Assembly (NCBI GenBank): GCA_013112635.1
Contig: JABFGF010000002.1
Coordinates: forward strand, 372,001-436,000
Origin: Calditrichota bacterium
GTDB lineage: Bacteria > Calditrichota > Calditrichia > Calditrichales > J004
Length of the DNA: 64,000 bases
Direction of reading: 5' to 3'
In this document: one piece after another, positions 8,029 through 16,691 of the stretch
Numbering within the stretch: position 1 is the stretch's first letter
Layout: each line of letters starts with the position of its first letter
Translations under genes and position numbers: made by a program
Notes under the pieces: model-generated
Told to the model about the DNA's origin: nothing
Databases searched by the model: none
What the model saw: the letters and a program-made list of their open reading frames with translations, nothing else

Positions 8029-8694
8029 ATGAAAAAACCACTATTTCTGATTTCACTTCTTATACTATGTTTTTGCAAGTCTGAAAAACCAGATACACTT
8101 AAACTTGATAGTTCTCCACCTATAAAAGTAGAGGTAGATTCTCTTTATCAGACAAAATATTTTTCTTTAAGTGATAGTAGCGATACTTATGTGATTGAGG
8201 TCTTTTTATCAGATCTCAATAAAGGAATTATGCGTTATAGATATGAAGGAGAACGCCAATTATCTCAACAAATAAAACCTATTAGAAATTTACTGGAACA
8301 TGTTTTTGCGGACTCTTCAATATCTAATGAATTTACTACTTTGCAATGGGGCAGTTTAATCCGTTCAGAAAAAAATGATTTTATCATGGCCCAAAGATTA
8401 GCCATGGCTGCTGCCCAGTCTAACAAATGGAATAAAAGCTCAGGAAAACCGTTTCAAGGTCATGAAAATACATTTGTCCAAATCATCGCTAATGAACAAA
8501 ATATATATCCAGAGCTGACCGATTTGTTTAACGAGCTTGGTTATAAGATTGAAATATCCGGTGTAGAAAAAGTTTTTATTCAGACAGCAGTAAAACTACC
8601 TTTTTGGGAAAACATTTCAGGACAAGTTAATGAGAATGCCAAACTACCATATGATTGCCAAACCTGGTTTAAGATTGTGAAAGATACCCAGTAA
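8029..8694 (+). CDS. Putative exported or lipid-anchored protein of unknown function
   Basis: A 221-residue protein with an N-terminal hydrophobic signal (KKPLFLISLLILCFC) ending in two cysteines. The residues before each cysteine do not make a classical lipobox, so lipidation is uncertain. The rest is soluble and predicted mixed alpha/beta, with no family recognised. An in-frame TTG at 8011 exists, but the ATG at 8029 puts the signal at the very N-terminus. The stop is directly followed by the start of the DNA glycosylase gene (TAAATG), so the two are co-transcribed. Confidence 0.6.
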   Translation: MKKPLFLISLLILCFCKSEKPDTLKLDSSPPIKVEVDSLYQTKYFSLSDSSDTYVIEVFLSDLNKGIMRYRYEGERQLSQQIKPIRNLLEHVFADSSISNEFTTLQWGSLIRSEKNDFIMAQRLAMAAAQSNKWNKSSGKPFQGHENTFVQIIANEQNIYPELTDLFNELGYKIEISGVEKVFIQTAVKLPFWENISGQVNENAKLPYDCQTWFKIVKDTQ

Positions 8695-9315
8695 ATGAAT
8701 GAAAAAGTCATCCTGAAGGCTTCAAAAGAATTAGCAGAAAAAATCCCGGCTTTTAATAATATTTTTCAAAAACATGGCCCGCCACCACTCTGGGATCGAA
8801 AACCCGGTTTTGACACTTTAATTTATATTATTCTGGAACAACAGGTTTCATTAGCTTCTGCAAAAGCTACTTTTGATAAACTCTCAAATTCAATTAAAGT
8901 CACCCCGAAAAACTTCCTGACTCAGAATGATGTTCAACTAAAGGCATTTGGTTTCAGCCAGCAAAAAACAAGATATTGCCGCATTGTAGCTAATAAAATT
9001 ATCAGCGGAGATTTGAACTTGTTAGCTTTGGAAAACCAATCTTCGCAGCAGGTTAAGGAAAAACTTATGTCGATAACCGGAATTGGTCATTGGACATCTG
9101 ATATTTATTTACTGATGGTTTTATTACGACCTGATGTTTGGCCGCATGGCGACCGTGCCTTAGCAGTTGCAGCATACGAAGTTTTTAATATGGATGAGAT
9201 TCCATCTTATGAGCAACTAAAACAAATGGCCAAAAAGTGGAAGCCGTGGAGGTCTGTTGCAGCACGCTTACTTTGGCATCACTATTTGAACACATCACGT
9301 CAAAAAAGAAAATAA
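8695..9315 (+). CDS. DNA-3-methyladenine glycosylase, AlkA-like (HhH-GPD)
   Basis: A 206-residue base-excision repair enzyme that removes alkylated bases. The helix-hairpin-helix is LMSITGIGHWTSDIYL (124-139), followed by the catalytic aspartate D153 in PHGDRAL. The N-terminal part, with the conserved ILEQQVS around 46-52, is typical of the AlkA/MAG branch. It lacks the C-terminal iron-sulfur cysteines of endonuclease III and MutY. It starts immediately after the preceding stop codon. The alkylated-base preference cannot be read from sequence. Confidence 0.87.
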   Translation: MNEKVILKASKELAEKIPAFNNIFQKHGPPPLWDRKPGFDTLIYIILEQQVSLASAKATFDKLSNSIKVTPKNFLTQNDVQLKAFGFSQQKTRYCRIVANKIISGDLNLLALENQSSQQVKEKLMSITGIGHWTSDIYLLMVLLRPDVWPHGDRALAVAAYEVFNMDEIPSYEQLKQMAKKWKPWRSVAARLLWHHYLNTSRQKRK

Positions 9316-9416
9316 ATTCCTGAAATATTTGCCGGAAATTGAAAAGTTAAAGTATCAACCAGGTTCAACGAGGATTAAGTAGTCTTAAAAAAATCTAACA
9401 TAAGGAATGGATTAAT

Positions 9417-9749
9417 ATGAACATGGAAACACTCATTGGTGAAAACTTAAGCACATCGATAAAAAAAGTTAGAATTAATAACGATAAATATGAAGAGCTT
9501 ATTTTTTTAAATAAAGAGAGTACTAATCTGCATGATTTTTTATCACAAAAACTTGGATCCGCTATCAACGGAAACCCTAATGATGGGAATGTCATGAGGG
9601 ATACGGCCATTGAAATTGCAAACTCAAATGGTGGGATTGACGACGATCAGTTTCTTTATGGCGGAGAAATCGAATCAACGAAAATTGTTCTTATGATTTG
9701 GCCCTGGCAAGACAATGAACATTTGACCATAAAGAAATTTATTGTTTAA
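9417..9749 (+). CDS. Hypothetical protein
   Basis: A 110-residue soluble protein with no signal peptide or membrane segment and no recognised family. AAGGAA upstream of the ATG supports translation. It contains an acidic stretch (GGIDDD) and a tryptophan pair (IWPWQ) near its end. Its 3' end overlaps by 11 bases the 3' end of the convergent barrel-like gene. Confidence 0.5.
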   Translation: MNMETLIGENLSTSIKKVRINNDKYEELIFLNKESTNLHDFLSQKLGSAINGNPNDGNVMRDTAIEIANSNGGIDDDQFLYGGEIESTKIVLMIWPWQDNEHLTIKKFIV

Positions 9750-10374
9750 TGTTTTCGTCAGGAAGAAATACAGAAAAGCTAAACCCAAACGATGCAGCAC
9801 TTTCCGTATTCTTATCATTATATGATGTTATTAGTGAGATATGCCCACCAAATACAACTTTTTCTTTTAAGATAACTCCTGTTTCCAAACCAATTCCCCA
9901 AAAAGGAGTTGCTGAAGAATTATCTTTTATAGATGATATTTGATATCCCGCATTTAAATTTGGAATAAAAACAAATTTCTCATTTCGAAATTCCCTGAGA
10001 AAACTTATAGATAGACCAAATGTAGTAAGTTCGTTTTTTTTTAATGAGCTGACATAAGTTGCACTTGGTATAATTATTATTTTAGTCTTACTTGTTTTGG
10101 AATCTGGATATTTGATAAATCCAATACTTGCCCCAATTGTCCTAAAAGATAACTCAGAATCATTATTGGGATTTATACTGGAATTTAAGATGCTGAAAAT
10201 AAATCTTTCTTGAGTTTTTAATGATAAATCAAATGAAGAAATTTTATAATCAGGATTATCAGGAAATGATGCTGCAAGAGAAAGGCTGCTTCTACCTTTA
10301 GGCGCGAACAATCCTTGTGCAAAAATAAATTGGTTAATTAATAGCAAAAAAGCGATCGATAAGATTAGCTTCAT
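9739..10374 (-). CDS. Putative outer-membrane beta-barrel protein
   Basis: A 211-residue protein with a cleavable signal peptide (LILSIAFLLLINQFIFAQG) and a body of alternating hydrophobic strands rich in G, S, F and Y, as in small outer-membrane barrels. No specific family is recognised. It lies 16 bases downstream of the pentapeptide-repeat gene on the same strand and may be co-transcribed with it. It converges on the preceding hypothetical gene with an 11-base overlap. Confidence 0.6.
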   Translation of the reverse strand: MKLILSIAFLLLINQFIFAQGLFAPKGRSSLSLAASFPDNPDYKISSFDLSLKTQERFIFSILNSSINPNNDSELSFRTIGASIGFIKYPDSKTSKTKIIIIPSATYVSSLKKNELTTFGLSISFLREFRNEKFVFIPNLNAGYQISSIKDNSSATPFWGIGLETGVILKEKVVFGGHISLITSYNDKNTESAASFGFSFSVFLPDENIKQ

Positions 10375-10390
10375 AAAATAATTTCTAAAT

Positions 10391-12169
10391 TTAAAAACGT
10401 TTAAAATGTCGTTTTAAACCAAGCCCGCTTAAAAGCAGCAAAGTTAATAAAACTCCCGTATTTAAAAATGACCACAACATACCTTCTGGCCCGCTGGGGA
10501 AAAAGATGTTTTTATCCAGAGGCAAGAGGTTAAAAGGGATTATATGATATAATGAGAAAACGATCGAATATAAAAAATCCTGCCAAAAGGGTGGATTAAA
10601 AATGGCCTCAATTTTTGAAAAATCGTAATTGATGTTTAATATTTTACCGCTTTCCAGTTTTACGCCCAAACCATTAAACCCATGAATTATTGGAAAAAAC
10701 AAAACGGCAAAAAGCCAAAACCAAATAAAGCTACGTAAAGGTTTTTCGCCATAACCGGAAAACAATTTATACAATCCGTAAAACCTGTATTGCAACCTCT
10801 CAGGAATCGATTCGAAAAACGATTTATTGTGAATTGTATCAAGCAGCATTAACCGCTTCATTTCCAGTTCATTATAATAAAACCAACCTGCTTCAAAATA
10901 ATCTTTGGTATTATCGAGCGAAGTTTTCATCCTTCTATATAATGCGGCAATAGAGTCATAACTTTCCAAATGCTCTAACTTATAGTCTTTTTCAAATTTC
11001 TTTCTTTGGATCGGAAGCATGTTTTTTAACCGATTATACAATACTTCATCCAATAAAATATTTCTTCTTTTATAAAATGGTGACCAACGTGATTTTTCAT
11101 TTTGCCAATTATTTGAAATGAACCGTGCCTGGTCAAAAGTACTGTTAAAAAATGAAAACATCCCCAAATCGTTATGCGAGAAAAAGACATCTTTAAGCAT
11201 ACAATAGCGAAAAAGAACTATAACATTATTTTCGAAATTATCATCTGTCGAGCGTTTGCTAAAATCTTCAAAGAAAGTTTTATCCGGATTGAAAACTACA
11301 TGAGAAAATTCGATTACGGTATTGTGACTATTAAAGTATGTAAACTTTGGAGAAATAATTTTAAAGATACAGGATGAAGTTAAATTCAAGCGTAAAAAAT
11401 GAACACTGCTGAAAATGGTCAGTTTTTCAAAGGTGGTTTCACCGGAAAACAGTACGTTGGTGAAATTAGCCTCTTTGGTAAATTTCACCTCATTAAAAAC
11501 AGCATCCGCTGAGAAACGGGATTGGTTAAAGGTTGCTTCATCATGAAAAGTGGTGTTTTTAAATTCAGCATCATGTAGAAACTTTACTTTGTGAAAAAGA
11601 GCCGGTTTTGAAAACTGTGATTCAATAAACTCTGCACTTTTATAAAATTGAGCTGAATCAAAATTAACACCTTCTAAAAAATCAGCTTGTTTAAATAATG
11701 CGCGGGATGAAAATTGTGAAAAAAGAAAATCTGCATCGCCTATAAATTTTGCTTTATTAAAGGCAACTATTCGGAAAAATTTCGCTTTGTTAAAAACGGC
11801 CATGCGGGAAAACTGTGTCGCCCTGAAGTCTGCATATCCTGAAAATTGTGCTTCTCTAAAATCCGCATAACCTGAAAATTGAACACCTGCAAACTTTACG
11901 TTCCCGGAAAAATAAGCACCACGGAATTTCGCATTACCAATAAATGGTGCTTCTTCCCCTCTGGGAAAAACAATTTCCCCTGGAAAAATATACCCTTTAA
12001 AGTTAAAATCTTTTCTTTTAATTTGGGCAAAAATCAGTTTATTAAATACTTCAACTGAAATGCCTTTTTTGTCTTTAGGGGAATGAAAGAGACAATGTTC
12101 CTCATCGTAAAGCGAATTTACTGATTTTTCACAGTTGGAATATGCGCATATTTTCAGTTTTTCCGGCAT
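10391..12169 (-). CDS. Pentapeptide-repeat protein with zinc-finger-like start and C-terminal membrane part
   Basis: A 592-residue protein of three parts. The first 30 residues carry C8, C13, H25, C26 and H29, a possible small metal site. Residues about 75-270 are pentapeptide-type repeats with A-x-F and F-x-x-A-x-F periodicity (for example FSGYADFREAQF), expected to form a quadrilateral beta-helix. The C-terminal third has two or three membrane segments (FIWFWLFAVLFFPII, LLTLLLLSGLGL). Other proteins with pentapeptide repeats joined to membrane segments are known, but their function is mostly unknown. It seems to head a two-gene unit with the barrel-like gene. Confidence 0.78.
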   Translation of the reverse strand: MPEKLKICAYSNCEKSVNSLYDEEHCLFHSPKDKKGISVEVFNKLIFAQIKRKDFNFKGYIFPGEIVFPRGEEAPFIGNAKFRGAYFSGNVKFAGVQFSGYADFREAQFSGYADFRATQFSRMAVFNKAKFFRIVAFNKAKFIGDADFLFSQFSSRALFKQADFLEGVNFDSAQFYKSAEFIESQFSKPALFHKVKFLHDAEFKNTTFHDEATFNQSRFSADAVFNEVKFTKEANFTNVLFSGETTFEKLTIFSSVHFLRLNLTSSCIFKIISPKFTYFNSHNTVIEFSHVVFNPDKTFFEDFSKRSTDDNFENNVIVLFRYCMLKDVFFSHNDLGMFSFFNSTFDQARFISNNWQNEKSRWSPFYKRRNILLDEVLYNRLKNMLPIQRKKFEKDYKLEHLESYDSIAALYRRMKTSLDNTKDYFEAGWFYYNELEMKRLMLLDTIHNKSFFESIPERLQYRFYGLYKLFSGYGEKPLRSFIWFWLFAVLFFPIIHGFNGLGVKLESGKILNINYDFSKIEAIFNPPFWQDFLYSIVFSLYHIIPFNLLPLDKNIFFPSGPEGMLWSFLNTGVLLTLLLLSGLGLKRHFKRF

Positions 12170-12527
12170 TCAATCTCCAGTCCTTGGAAGAATATTTAAA
12201 TTATATAAAAATTGTATAAAAATCTTTTTTTTATGATTTGGCGGGTTATTTATTTTGCGGGATTAAGATAAAAATTGATTTCGCCCACCGTTTGGGAAAT
12301 GTTGCAGCTTTTCTGCTACTTGCATTAACGACCCGGATAATATAAGAAATAAGTTTTTTGACAACTATGGCTTTTTCTTGAACAGTTAATGATCGACTAA
12401 AAATTGGGCTTAAAAGTAACTCTTTCAATACATTTTAAAAATTGTGATTTTTAATACGGAATAATCAATTGCTTTACACCAAAAAAATAGGTTAGCTTTA
12501 AAGCACCTCAAAAAAAAAGAGTTTAAA
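12170..12527. other. Intergenic region, 358 bases
   Basis: This gap separates divergent genes. It holds a 60-codon minus-strand reading frame at 12246-12428 with no ribosome site and no recognised family, which is probably not a gene. Before the aldehyde dehydrogenase, TTG at 12469-12471 and TAGCTTTA at 12493-12500 are separated by 21 bases, a one-mismatch match to the Bacteroidetes-type promoter seen twice elsewhere in this window. Confidence 0.45.
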
Positions 12528-13955
12528 ATGCTAAAAGAAAAATACCCGTTTTATCTTTGTGGCAAAGCAATCTATGCAAACAAAGATTTAGCTGTTTCAG
12601 ATAAATTTACCGGCAAGATTGTTAGCCATGTTGCACTTGCAAATAAAAAGCATATTGAAACAGCGATAGAAAGTGCGGTTGTAGCCGAACAAGCTATGAA
12701 AGATTTGGCTGCTTATAAAAGGCAGGAGATTTTATATCATTGTGTAGAACGTTTTAAGCAGCGTTTTGATGAACTTGCTGAAGGATTATGTATTGAAGCA
12801 GGAAAACCCATAAAGGACAGCCGGGGTGAAGTAACCCGGTTGATTGACACGTTTCGGGTTGCAGCAGAAGAAGCAACGCGCATGTATGGTGAAGTACTTC
12901 CAATGGATATTTCGGAGAGAGCTACAAACTACAGCGCAATGTGGAAAAGAGTGCCGATCGGGGCATGCTCTTTTATTACTCCTTTTAATTTTCCTTTAAA
13001 TCTCGTTGCCCACAAAGTAGCTCCTGCAATTGCTGCCGGATGTCCATTTGTATTAAAACCCTCTGAAATAACTCCAATTGGTGCTTTAATAATTGGAGAA
13101 ATATTAGCTGAAACGGATTTGCCTGATGGCGCATTTTCAATATTACCTACATTGCGAGAAGATGCAGCGCCTTTTGCAGAAGATCCGCGCCTAAAGCTAT
13201 TAAGTTTTACAGGTTCGCCAAAAGTAGGCTGGATGCTAAAAAGCAAAGCCGGTCGCAAAAAGGTTCAATTAGAGCTTGGTGGCAACGCTGCCTGCGTTTT
13301 AGATAATGACACGAATATTGATGACGCAATCCAAAGAATAATATTTGGAGCATTTTACCAATCCGGGCAAAGTTGTGTTAGCGTTCAGCGCATCTTAATT
13401 CATGAAAGTATTTATGATTCATTCAAGATTAATTTTGTTAGCCAGGTTAATAAGTTAAAAATGGGCAACCCTAAAAATGAAGATGTTTTAATCGGGCCGA
13501 TTATTTCAGAAAATGAGGCTAAACGAATTGAAGAGTGGATAAAAAACTCAATAAATGACGCTGCAGATTTATTATGTGGCGGATCCAGAACAGGCAATAT
13601 GGTTGAAGCAACTGTTCTAGAAAATGTAAAACCAACTGCTGATGTTTATTGCCGGGAAATATTTGGACCGGTAGCCATTTTGAAAAAATTCAATGACTTT
13701 GATGAGGCACTATCAGAAGTTAATAATAGTGAATTTGGATTACAGGCGGGGGTTTTTACACGCGACATATATAAAGCGCAAAAAGCGTGGGACAAGTTAC
13801 AGGTCGGTAGTGTCATCATAAATGATGTTCCCTCCTGGAGGGTTGACCACATGCCTTATGGCGGAGTTAAAGGCAGCGGCCTTGGGCGTGAAGGTATCCG
13901 CTTTGCCATGCAGGAAATGACTGAGATAAAGCAGATGGTAATCCGTAAAATATAA
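12528..13955 (+). CDS. Aldehyde dehydrogenase, NAD(P)-dependent
   Basis: A cytoplasmic enzyme of 475 residues, the normal length for the family. It has the oxyanion asparagine N154 in TPFNFPLN, the general base E249 in LELGGN, and the catalytic cysteine C283 in GQSCVSVQR. The FTGS cofactor motif is at 228-231. The overall pattern resembles the lactaldehyde/glyceraldehyde-3-phosphate/phosphonoacetaldehyde branch more than betaine aldehyde dehydrogenases, but the substrate is not decided. It is monocistronic, followed by a strong terminator hairpin. Confidence 0.9.
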   Translation: MLKEKYPFYLCGKAIYANKDLAVSDKFTGKIVSHVALANKKHIETAIESAVVAEQAMKDLAAYKRQEILYHCVERFKQRFDELAEGLCIEAGKPIKDSRGEVTRLIDTFRVAAEEATRMYGEVLPMDISERATNYSAMWKRVPIGACSFITPFNFPLNLVAHKVAPAIAAGCPFVLKPSEITPIGALIIGEILAETDLPDGAFSILPTLREDAAPFAEDPRLKLLSFTGSPKVGWMLKSKAGRKKVQLELGGNAACVLDNDTNIDDAIQRIIFGAFYQSGQSCVSVQRILIHESIYDSFKINFVSQVNKLKMGNPKNEDVLIGPIISENEAKRIEEWIKNSINDAADLLCGGSRTGNMVEATVLENVKPTADVYCREIFGPVAILKKFNDFDEALSEVNNSEFGLQAGVFTRDIYKAQKAWDKLQVGSVIINDVPSWRVDHMPYGGVKGSGLGREGIRFAMQEMTEIKQMVIRKI

Positions 13956-13981
13956 TCCCCTCGCTATCGATAGAGGGGATT
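13954..13981. terminator. Bidirectional terminator between ald and dps
   Basis: Perfect 9-bp stem AATCCCCTC / GAGGGGATT with a 10-base loop, overlapping the end of the aldehyde dehydrogenase gene and 18 bases from the end of the convergent dps gene. Confidence 0.7.
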
Positions 13982-13999
13982 AGTATTGAATACAATAAA

Positions 14000-14479
14000 T
14001 TATACTTTTTTCCCCAACCATGCACGCATCATCCAATGATCTTTTTCCTGATCGTTAATTAAACGAGTCATCAAATCTGCTGTACCATCATCCATATTTT
14101 CATTTGCCAGCTCCAAAATTTTTCTTTCCGTTAACAATAATTTGGATAGGTTTTCAATAATAACTTTTACAGCACTTTGATCATCCGTGACGTTTTTTGA
14201 GCTTGAAATTTCAGAATTATTTATAAAATCTTCCAGTGTGTGCAGTGGTGTCGCTTCCAATATTAAAATTCTCTCGGCAATATCGTCTACTTCAACGGCC
14301 GCCCGTGTGTATAAAAGTTCAAACTTTTCATGTAATTGAAAAAAATGAGCTCCACTAATATTCCAGTGCAACGCCCGCAAATTTTGATAATACACTGTAA
14401 AACTTGCTAATAAAAGATTCATTTCCTGCTCTACATTTGTTGTATATTCTTTAGCTAAACCAATTGATGTTGTTTGCAT
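14000..14479 (-). CDS. dps: Dps-family ferritin-like DNA-protection protein
   Basis: A 159-residue four-helix protein that oxidises and stores iron with hydrogen peroxide and can bind DNA. The Dps ferroxidase ligands are present: H38 in LHWNISG, H50 in LHEKFE, and the acidic cluster around D65/E69 in EVDDIAERI. The start follows a TTTTTCTCCAG stretch on the plus strand (CTGGAG on the coding strand). It is divergent from an OxyR gene, an arrangement that strongly suggests peroxide control by that regulator. Confidence 0.9.
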   Translation of the reverse strand: MQTTSIGLAKEYTTNVEQEMNLLLASFTVYYQNLRALHWNISGAHFFQLHEKFELLYTRAAVEVDDIAERILILEATPLHTLEDFINNSEISSSKNVTDDQSAVKVIIENLSKLLLTERKILELANENMDDGTADLMTRLINDQEKDHWMMRAWLGKKV

Positions 14480-14581
14480 TTTTTCTCCAGTTTTTATTTG
14501 TAATTTTGATAAAGAAATAATACATTTTTTTAAAATATAAATCCAATTGATAATTTTTATATAATCATAACTTTAAACTAT
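14480..14581. promoter_or_regulatory. Divergent dps/oxyR promoter region
   Basis: This 102-base AT-rich spacer must carry both promoters. A plus-strand TATAAT lies at 14560-14565. No full OxyR operator of the ATAG-N7-CTAT type can be made out, so the control is inferred from gene order only. Confidence 0.45.
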
Positions 14582-15517
14582 ATGACTCTCCAACAGCTTC
14601 AATACATCGTTACACTAAATGAAGAAAAAAACTTTGTTTCCGCTGCTGAAAAGTGTTTTGTAACTCAACCTGCATTGACAACACAAATCAAAAAACTTGA
14701 AAACCAGCTAGGGATAATTATTTTTGACCGATCAAAAAAACCATTAATTGCAACTGAAGTCGGTTTAAAGGTTATCGAACAAGCAAAGTATGTACTTTTA
14801 CAAAGCCAAAAAATTCCAGACCTTATTAAAGAATACCAAACCGATTTAAGCGGAAACCTGAAAATAGGTATTCTTCCTACAATTGGACTTTACTTATTAC
14901 CCCTGTTTATTAATCCTTTCTTATCCAGGTTTCCAGAAATAAATGTGCATGTTTCCGAAAACATTACAGAGACAATTATAAAACAATTACATAATGGGAG
15001 TATAGATGTTGGAATAATCGCAACACCAGTGAATTATAAAAATATCATCACCATACCGATTTACTATGAAGAAATGTATGCGTATATTTCCAAACAACAT
15101 GCGTTTATTCAAAATGAACGGATTTCAACACAGAACCTGGTTGATGAAGATCTCTGGTTGTTGAGCTCAGGGCATTGTTTTCGCAACCAAATGATTCGTA
15201 TTTGTAAAGGTGGTCAAAAAGGTTTGCAGCATAGTTTCACATATGAAAGTAATTCCATTGAAACTTTAAAACGAATTATTGCATCAAAACCCGGGATTAC
15301 CATAATTCCTGAATTGGCTTTATTGGAAGTTGCAAAAAGTGAAGAAAAACAAATCAAAAAGTTTGATGATATTACACCAATACGGCAAATTAGCATTGTG
15401 GTTAACAGAGCCTTTTTAAAGGAAAGATTAATTGAAAAGCTTAAGAATGAAATAAAATCTGTACTTCCGAAACACATGTTAAATTCATCCGGACGTGATA
15501 TCGTCGATCCATTTTAA
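14582..15517 (+). CDS. oxyR: Peroxide-sensing LysR regulator OxyR
   Basis: A 311-residue LysR-type regulator with an N-terminal winged helix (QLQYIVTLNEEKNFVSAAEK) and a two-lobe sensor domain. The sensing cysteines are exactly C199 and C208 in GHCFRNQMIRIC, the same numbers and spacing as in E. coli OxyR, where they form a disulfide with peroxide. It is transcribed away from dps, its likely target. The next gene, a dipeptidase, starts 11 bases after the stop and may be co-transcribed. Confidence 0.93.
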   Translation: MTLQQLQYIVTLNEEKNFVSAAEKCFVTQPALTTQIKKLENQLGIIIFDRSKKPLIATEVGLKVIEQAKYVLLQSQKIPDLIKEYQTDLSGNLKIGILPTIGLYLLPLFINPFLSRFPEINVHVSENITETIIKQLHNGSIDVGIIATPVNYKNIITIPIYYEEMYAYISKQHAFIQNERISTQNLVDEDLWLLSSGHCFRNQMIRICKGGQKGLQHSFTYESNSIETLKRIIASKPGITIIPELALLEVAKSEEKQIKKFDDITPIRQISIVVNRAFLKERLIEKLKNEIKSVLPKHMLNSSGRDIVDPF

Positions 15518-15528
15518 AAAGGTAAAAT

Positions 15529-16491
15529 ATGAAAACCCCGATTATAGATTTACACTGTGATATGACTTATTATTTTGTTGAAAATAAAGCAGCCAATGCA
15601 ATGAATGTTGATGATATTGGTTGTGCAATTCCTCATTTGCAAAAAGGAAATGTAGTGGCCCAGGTGATGGCATTTTTTACACCCAGTAAGCCCATCGAAC
15701 ATGGTGTTGCCATGCAGCAGGCAAAAATATTCAACTCCTTTTTAAAAGATTATCCCAATCAATTTAACCGCGGACCAATCGACCCAAAAAAAGGTACAAC
15801 AATATTGGCGGCTATAGAAAATGCATCAGGATTTTGTCATGAAGATGAAAAACTTGATGACGGCTTAAGAGAATTGGATAAAATTATTGAACTTACAGGC
15901 GGTATTTTTTATATCGGATTTATGCATTGGGGCGATAGCCGTTTTGGAGGAGCTGCAGGAAGCAAGACCGGACTAAAGAACGATGGCAAAGTTCTTCTTG
16001 ATTATATTAACAATAAAAATATTGCAGTAGATTTGTCCCATGCCGGCGATGCTCTTGCGTATGATATTTTTAACTATACAGACAGTAAAAATTTAAATAT
16101 CCCAATTCTGGCAAGCCACTCAAACCATAGAATATTAAAAAATCATGACCGTAATTTAACGGATGAACTTTCCAGGGAATTGATTAAACGAGGCGGGTTA
16201 ATTGGTCTCAATTTTATGAGCCCGTACATTGGCGATGACGACAAGCCTGACACAATTTATGATCACATAGAACACAGCCTAAAACTTGGGGCAGAAGAGG
16301 CTATTGCCATTGGGGCCGATTTCTTTTTTGATGATGAGCGTCAGGAGCAAATTTACTACCCAAAATTTAATTCTGCATCATGCTATCCAATTTTATTGGA
16401 TGAAATAGAAAAAAGATTTTCAAAAACAATTGTGGAAAAAATTGCATATAAAAATGCGCAGCGCTTTATTCAAAAACAGATTAAACTATAA
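15529..16491 (+). CDS. Membrane dipeptidase, peptidase family M19
   Basis: A 320-residue zinc dipeptidase. The metal-binding HxD is H9-C-D11 in DLHCD, the bridging glutamate lies in AAIENASGF, and the later histidines are in DLSHAGD and LASHSNHR, all in the order expected for M19. No signal peptide is seen, so the enzyme is probably cytoplasmic, in contrast to renal dipeptidase. It would cleave dipeptides, possibly with D-residues at the second position. It follows oxyR by 11 bases with AAAAGG as ribosome site. Confidence 0.88.
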   Translation: MKTPIIDLHCDMTYYFVENKAANAMNVDDIGCAIPHLQKGNVVAQVMAFFTPSKPIEHGVAMQQAKIFNSFLKDYPNQFNRGPIDPKKGTTILAAIENASGFCHEDEKLDDGLRELDKIIELTGGIFYIGFMHWGDSRFGGAAGSKTGLKNDGKVLLDYINNKNIAVDLSHAGDALAYDIFNYTDSKNLNIPILASHSNHRILKNHDRNLTDELSRELIKRGGLIGLNFMSPYIGDDDKPDTIYDHIEHSLKLGAEEAIAIGADFFFDDERQEQIYYPKFNSASCYPILLDEIEKRFSKTIVEKIAYKNAQRFIQKQIKL

Positions 16492-16560
16492 TTTAAAGAT
16501 TTTTCACTTGACGTTTGCTTTCAATGCCATTATTTTGAGAATATTATTCAAAAAAAATTC

Positions 16561-16626
16561 CTCACCCCCGATCCCCCATTCCAGGCTAGGCCTATTATGC
16601 CAAAATTAAAGGGGGTGAGTTTTTCC
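16561..16626 (+). terminator. Terminator-like hairpin with long loop
   Basis: CTCACCCCC (16561-16569) pairs with GGGGGTGAG (16611-16619), and a TTTTTT tract follows. The 41-base loop is long and holds a smaller GGCTAGGCC dyad. It resembles the widespread CCTCACCCCC-type intergenic element. It probably ends the oxyR/dipeptidase transcript. Confidence 0.55.
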
Positions 16627-16691
16627 TTCCTTTTTCATAACTTACCCCTCTCAAAATAAAGAAATCTAAATTTTTCAAAACCGGAGAACTC

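Noticed and set aside
12246-12428. 60-codon minus-strand frame in the gap before the aldehyde dehydrogenase
   Set aside because: No ribosome site, no recognised family, basic composition like translated AT-rich spacer. Kept only as a remark under the gap.
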